The translations under genes were made by a program, and so were the position numbers. Shown piece by piece: positions 60,439-64,000 of a DNA stretch of 64,000 nucleotides (position 1 is the stretch's first letter; each line of letters starts with the position of its first letter). Source of the stretch: Halovenus sp037080055 (GTDB lineage Archaea > Halobacteriota > Halobacteria > Halobacteriales > Haloarculaceae). Location: NCBI RefSeq assembly GCF_037080055.1, contig NZ_JBAOJI010000003.1, forward strand, positions 124,001-188,000, read 5' to 3'. The notes under the pieces are model-generated. The model did no database searches, was not told where the DNA came from, and saw nothing but the letters and a program-made list of their open reading frames with translations.

Positions 60439-61689
60439 CTACCGCGGCGTCCCAGTCCCCCATTTGTCGACTGCCGTCGCCAGTTCCGGGCAGTCGGCAC
60501 CGGCGGCTTCGAGACTGCGTCCTTCGACTCCGGCTTCGACGGCCGCTCGGAGCGCGCGCGCACCGGCACGAGTCCCGTCGGGGTGGCCGTGAATCCCGCC
60601 GCCGGCCTGTACCATGATCTCGGTTCCGAGCCGGTCGAGTAGTTCGGGCACCAGCCCCGGATGCAACCCTCCCGATGCGACCGGGAGCACATCCCGAAGG
60701 CCGTGGCAATCGCCCCGCAGCCACTCGTTGATTCCGACGGTGTCCTCGTTTTCGAGTTTCCCGAGATCTGCCGTTCCCGTATGGATGTGATCGACCCCAC
60801 AGAGGCGGGCGATCTGTGCGATGACACGCATCGAGACGCCGTGGGAGGGCACGCGGTCGAAGGCGGCGTGCATCGCCCGGTGGGCGTGGATCGCGAGGTC
60901 GTGGTGTTCACACCGCTGGCGTACTTGCTGGACCGCCGCCCAGCCGGTCGTCACGACATCGACCATGACGAACTCACAGCCGTGTTCGGCGGCCATATCG
61001 ACCCGCTCGAGCATCTCTGCGCCGGGCGCGGTGACGTTCAGCAAGTAACTCTTCGATTCGCCGGTCTCGCTTTCAGCGTCGTCGCGGCGCGCGAGACTCT
61101 CGATCAAGCGGTCCTCGAAGGGGTTGAACGACTGATCGGTGAGGTTTTCGTCGTCTTTCAACAGGTCGACGCCGCCGACCCACGCCTCGTAGCCCACCTC
61201 GGCGTGCTGATCGGTCGATAGCCCGACCTTCGGCTTCGGGACCGTCGCGAGCGCCGGGCGATCACCGGCGTCGAGAAGTTCCGATCTAACCGCGCTCCCG
61301 TACTGCGGGCCGGGAAACTCCTCGACGATGGGAGCGGGCCACTCACAGTCCAGCAGTCGAATCCGGTCGACAGCCTTCATCCCCATGATATTCCCGGCGA
61401 TACAGGAGAGAATCTGTGGCATGCTTCCCGGCTCGAACAGTGCCTCTGGATAGGCGACCTCGATTTCTCCACGGTCTTCGTCGATGTGATACGCGACCGC
61501 GGAGAGATCCGTAATCGAGCCGTCGACAGTGAGTTCGGCCCACGTGCCGTTCGAGCTCTCGCTGGCCACCCGACCCGCGGCATCCGCCCAGCTCATATCT
61601 GCGGCCGGTTCGATCGAAAACCGACAACAGAGGTCCGACTCGTGCGGTTCGTACTCCCTGTCGAGGAAGTCTTCGTAACTGATCCCCAT
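60439..61689 (-). CDS. rbcL: Ribulose-1,5-bisphosphate carboxylase/oxygenase, form III
   Basis: 416 residues. All catalytic residues aligned with spinach RuBisCO are present: Glu44/Thr49 (E60/T65), Asn100 (N123), Lys152 in TVPKPKVGLS (K175), Lys178-Asp180-Glu181 in LLKDDEN (carbamylated K201, D203, E204), His270 in HAHRAMH (H294), Lys311 in GKLENE (K334, loop 6) and Ser339 in SGGLH (S379). So it is a true carboxylase, not a RuBisCO-like protein. Archaeal form III enzymes handle RuBP from nucleotide breakdown, producing two 3-phosphoglycerate. Confidence 0.96.
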   Translation of the reverse strand: MGISYEDFLDREYEPHESDLCCRFSIEPAADMSWADAAGRVASESSNGTWAELTVDGSITDLSAVAYHIDEDRGEIEVAYPEALFEPGSMPQILSCIAGNIMGMKAVDRIRLLDCEWPAPIVEEFPGPQYGSAVRSELLDAGDRPALATVPKPKVGLSTDQHAEVGYEAWVGGVDLLKDDENLTDQSFNPFEDRLIESLARRDDAESETGESKSYLLNVTAPGAEMLERVDMAAEHGCEFVMVDVVTTGWAAVQQVRQRCEHHDLAIHAHRAMHAAFDRVPSHGVSMRVIAQIARLCGVDHIHTGTADLGKLENEDTVGINEWLRGDCHGLRDVLPVASGGLHPGLVPELLDRLGTEIMVQAGGGIHGHPDGTRAGARALRAAVEAGVEGRSLEAAGADCPELATAVDKWGTGTPR

Positions 61690-61730
61690 ACCGACTCTTC
61701 GGGGGAAGGGCCAATAAAATGGGCCGCCGT

Positions 61731-63107
61731 TCAGGACGGCCAGTATCTGAGGAGGACGGCGGCGTCGGTCGTCTCCGCTCGCCAGACGAGCCAGATCTGT
61801 GTCTCGGGATCGACGGTCTCCTCACTCGTGAATTCGTCGCCTGCTTCGACCGGCCCCTCCCACGATTCGCGCTGAACGCTCCCATCGTGAACGTACCGTA
61901 CGCCAAGATCCTCAACGGCATCGCCGCCATCGTGGGTGATCTGCACCTGGTCCGCAGACTCGTCCGTCCCGAATACGGCCCGCGGGGTCGGCGTCCTGCC
62001 CAGTTCTCCCGGAGGAATCCGGTTGAAGAGGTTCTGATATCCCGGCACCGGCAGCGCTGTGTTGAGCATGGCCTGATCGGGAAGTTCATCCAGCGTTGCG
62101 CGGGCACTGAGTGTCGCCTCGCTGGTCGAAAGTTCCCAGCGGTCCGTCGGAACTGTGTCTGTCTCTGAAGCCTCGAAGGCCGCTTCGAGTCGATTCTGCG
62201 ATATCAGCCCCGATTCCAGATACGTGATCGCCCGCTGTAGTGCCGGATTCGATTCTATGGTCGCACTGAGTCCGCCGCCGACCACGCCATCGATTACGTC
62301 GTCGAATGCTGCCGTTCCGGTATCGGCCCCCTGTGGGATCAACGCGTATCCCGTGCCCGCCCGGATCGGTCCATCGTCGAGTTGCTGGACGGTATCGGCA
62401 AAGGCCGGTGCAGTGTTGGCAATTGGTGCGTCGGTACGTTCGAGTTGATCTAATTCGAGCGCAAGTGCTTCTCTGGCTGCTTCCTCGTTCGTGTCGTATC
62501 TGTCCGTCCGTCCTGTTACCTCTGATCGACTGACGATTATCACTCGTCCGTCCCGAAGTGCCCACGTCTCGAATCCTCTGCCCTCTTTCGTCTCTGCCAG
62601 ATACCGCTCCCAGGAATCGTCGGACGAGATAGACTGGTACCCGTCTACCGAGTCGAGCCAGTCGACAAATGGCTCGGCGTCGAACTCCCCTGTGGCGTGG
62701 ATTGTCTGTCCGCTTGGAATTGGCTCGGCGAGTGCTCCGCCACTCGATAGTGCGGCGTAGTTGCTCCCGGTAACGCGGTTAAACTCTGCTATCGGGATCT
62801 CAATGTTCTCCTCGGTGGCGCTGAGGAATTGCCCACCCAACAATGGTACTGTCTCGACTGGATCTAGCCTCTCCCGAATCTCTGCGAGACGGTACTGATA
62901 GCCGCTGAAAAACGCTGGAGGGATCTGAAACGACGGGTCAGCAACTCCGGTGAGCAGTTCGTCGTCTGTGTCTAATCCTGCAGGCGGGAATATGTCCGGT
63001 CCCGGCTCTTCGGAGTCCTCTGACGAGGGTAGTATACCGGAACAGCCAGCAAGTCCGAAAAAAGCGGCGCTCCCACCGACCCCGGTGAGAAATCTGCGTC
63101 GATTCAT
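61731..63107 (-). CDS. Tat-type lipoprotein with C-terminal pilin-like beta domain
   Basis: 458 residues. The signal MNRRRFLTGVGGSAAFFGLA has RRRF and lipobox Cys22. The large middle region (residues about 40-380) has no recognised domain. The last 75 residues (QVQITHDGGDAVEDLGVRYV, VEAGDEFTSEETVDPETQ, IWLVWRAETTDAAVLLRYW) resemble the C-terminal beta domain of archaeal type IV pilins/archaellins (DUF1628). Such a domain joined to a lipoprotein is unusual. A TATA element (63134-63141) lies about 29 nt before the ATG. Confidence 0.7.
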   Translation of the reverse strand: MNRRRFLTGVGGSAAFFGLAGCSGILPSSEDSEEPGPDIFPPAGLDTDDELLTGVADPSFQIPPAFFSGYQYRLAEIRERLDPVETVPLLGGQFLSATEENIEIPIAEFNRVTGSNYAALSSGGALAEPIPSGQTIHATGEFDAEPFVDWLDSVDGYQSISSDDSWERYLAETKEGRGFETWALRDGRVIIVSRSEVTGRTDRYDTNEEAAREALALELDQLERTDAPIANTAPAFADTVQQLDDGPIRAGTGYALIPQGADTGTAAFDDVIDGVVGGGLSATIESNPALQRAITYLESGLISQNRLEAAFEASETDTVPTDRWELSTSEATLSARATLDELPDQAMLNTALPVPGYQNLFNRIPPGELGRTPTPRAVFGTDESADQVQITHDGGDAVEDLGVRYVHDGSVQRESWEGPVEAGDEFTSEETVDPETQIWLVWRAETTDAAVLLRYWPS

Positions 63108-63133
63108 TATTCGCTTGCTTTACAGCAGTTTCG

Positions 63134-63141
63134 TAATAAAC
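63134..63141 (-). promoter_or_regulatory. TATA element for the lipoprotein gene
   Basis: Minus-strand GTTTATTA, centred 29 nt before the ATG at 63107. Confidence 0.6.
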
Positions 63142-63230
63142 TCTTGTGGCCCGAGCAACCGATCTGATAATTGGATCCGAACAGCGTGTCGATCGTGATT
63201 ATTCACCGACCAAATCCGCTGCAGTGTCCG

Positions 63231-64000
63231 CTAACTCCCGGTAGATTGCTGCTCACTTTCCCGCATCTCCTTTCGAGCGCCCTGCTCGACATCCTTCTCC
63301 GTGATTTCCAGACTCGTCCCGTCCGGTAACTCGTACTCGCCCGGGTAAGAAACGGTCACGTTGTACGTTCCGTTCTCTGTCGCCGTTGTGCGACGGTTGT
63401 ACGTGAAGGACCCTCCTGAGACTTCGACATCCGTCTTCACAACAACTGAAGTTCCCGGCTCTGCCGTTCCGTTGATCGTTGCACCCGGAACCGGGCGGTA
63501 GACGAGCTGTGATCGGTCCTCGGTCGCATGAACCAGTCGGAAATGTGCAACACCGTCGATCGCCTGCGTTGCACTGCCGTAGGTGAGGACTAGCTGGCCG
63601 TACGTCGTCAACTCAGCGGTTTGGTAGTTGTCTATCGAACCGCCCCGGTTTTCGACGACGACATAACCGACCCGATTCTCGAACTGGCCGTACCATTCAT
63701 CGGGATCCTCGCTGTTCAAAAAGTCTTCGTGGGTTGACCGAGCGTAGCCGTAGGATTTCCCCCGTTCTCCGTCTGAGGCGATGTAGTTGTACATTCTGTT
63801 TCGCCCCCACGTACTCAGGACGTACTCCTCGCTATCGCGGTCTTCGAGATCGTTTTCGATCCAAGCCGCGGCCTCGTACTCGCCATCTTCGATCGCCAGC
63901 GGTCCGACTGCACTCGGGATCGCAATAATAGCTAATGTCAGGATGACCACGAGGGAAAACGAAATATAGAGTCCTTTGTTGATGTTTTGAAACCCACCAA
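63231..64000 (-). CDS. STT3/GT-C-type glycosyltransferase, C-terminal part (cut by window edge)
   Basis: Partial: the minus-strand frame is open to base 64000, so at least 256 residues. It begins with a transmembrane helix (YISFSLVVILTLAIIAIPSA), then an exported domain with AAWIENDLEDRDSEEYVLST, WGRNRMYNYIASDG, HFRLVHATED and RPVPGATINGTAEPGTSVVV. The HFRLVxxxxx...PGATIxG pattern and the last-helix-plus-globular-domain layout match the C-terminus of archaeal oligosaccharyltransferase-like proteins. The classic WWDYG motif is not seen in this part. Start and full family assignment need upstream sequence. Confidence 0.6.
   Translation of the reverse strand, partial: GGFQNINKGLYISFSLVVILTLAIIAIPSAVGPLAIEDGEYEAAAWIENDLEDRDSEEYVLSTWGRNRMYNYIASDGERGKSYGYARSTHEDFLNSEDPDEWYGQFENRVGYVVVENRGGSIDNYQTAELTTYGQLVLTYGSATQAIDGVAHFRLVHATEDRSQLVYRPVPGATINGTAEPGTSVVVKTDVEVSGGSFTYNRRTTATENGTYNVTVSYPGEYELPDGTSLEITEKDVEQGARKEMRESEQQSTGS

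Noticed and set aside
60365..60463. ATG start of the APH-type kinase overlapping rbcL by 25 bases
   Set aside because: Possible, but the added residues look like read-through of the RuBisCO tail; GTG 60364 has promoter-like sequence upstream. Kept as an alternative in the gene entry.
60439..61689. RuBisCO-like protein (form IV) as an alternative label
   Set aside because: All catalytic and metal-binding residues of true RuBisCO are present, including the carbamylated Lys and loop-6 Lys.

Overview
The window is haloarchaeal chromosome (class Halobacteria). The evidence is archaeal information-processing genes (L37Ae, Rpo12, Pcc1, prefoldin beta, RNase P Pop5, proteasome alpha, TFE, TFS, NAC), very acidic predicted proteins, GC-rich third codon positions, TATA boxes about 25-30 nt before start codons (leaderless transcripts), Tat-type lipoprotein signals and archaeal lipid and tRNA-modification enzymes. 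I cannot name a genus. Genes are tightly packed. No stretch over 300 bases lacks a gene; the longest gaps are 70-289, 26378-26589 and 42576-42792. I saw no tRNA, rRNA, CRISPR array, insertion sequence or plasmid feature. One gene at each end is cut by the window edge.

Layout. 1-5765: partial universal-stress gene, then a translation/transcription/proteostasis cluster (DUF2103, L37Ae, Rpo12, Pcc1, prefoldin beta, DUF3194, bifunctional-nuclease domain, HAD, Pop5, PsmA, GNAT). 5829-10106: membrane protein, TIKI-like protein, phosphoesterase, MutY, small membrane and zinc-ribbon proteins. 10169-14558: fatty-acid beta-oxidation block (HBD/ECH fusion, a two-gene MaoC hydratase, acyl-CoA dehydrogenase). 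15035-20895: TFE, DUF2110, lipoprotein, CinA-like, NAD-kinase-like, PhoU-like regulator, amphi-Trp protein. 20902-28845: glutamate dehydrogenase, acyl-CoA synthetase, MBL hydrolase, cupin, histidine kinase, VOC dioxygenase, Trm56, DsbA-like lipoprotein. 28889-35466: 7TM histidine kinase, ABC exporter pair, LarA-like racemase, GTP cyclohydrolase III. 35542-42575: divergent P1B-type ATPase, MutL, FKBP, HD protein, phosphatase-like protein. 42793-46463: enoyl-CoA hydratase and a tungstate/molybdate-type ABC importer. 46551-55137: TFS, TrmI, NAC, acyl-CoA dehydrogenase, membrane protein plus HerA-like ATPase, pyrB-pyrI. 55291-61689: HAD phosphatase, geranylgeranyl reductase, then a pentose-bisphosphate locus (ribose-1,5-bisphosphate isomerase, PfkB kinase, phosphotransferase, form III RuBisCO). 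61731-64000: lipoprotein with a pilin-like tail and the C-terminal part of a probable STT3/GT-C glycosyltransferase.

The best leads are four. The RuBisCO/R15P-isomerase/kinase locus is a nucleotide-salvage module with a candidate entry kinase. A P1B ATPase has Asn-Pro-Trp where the metal-binding Cys-Pro-Cys should be. Zinc ligands are lost from both L37Ae and TFE, while other zinc proteins in the window keep theirs. A dual-specificity-phosphatase-like protein has Gly at the catalytic Cys position.
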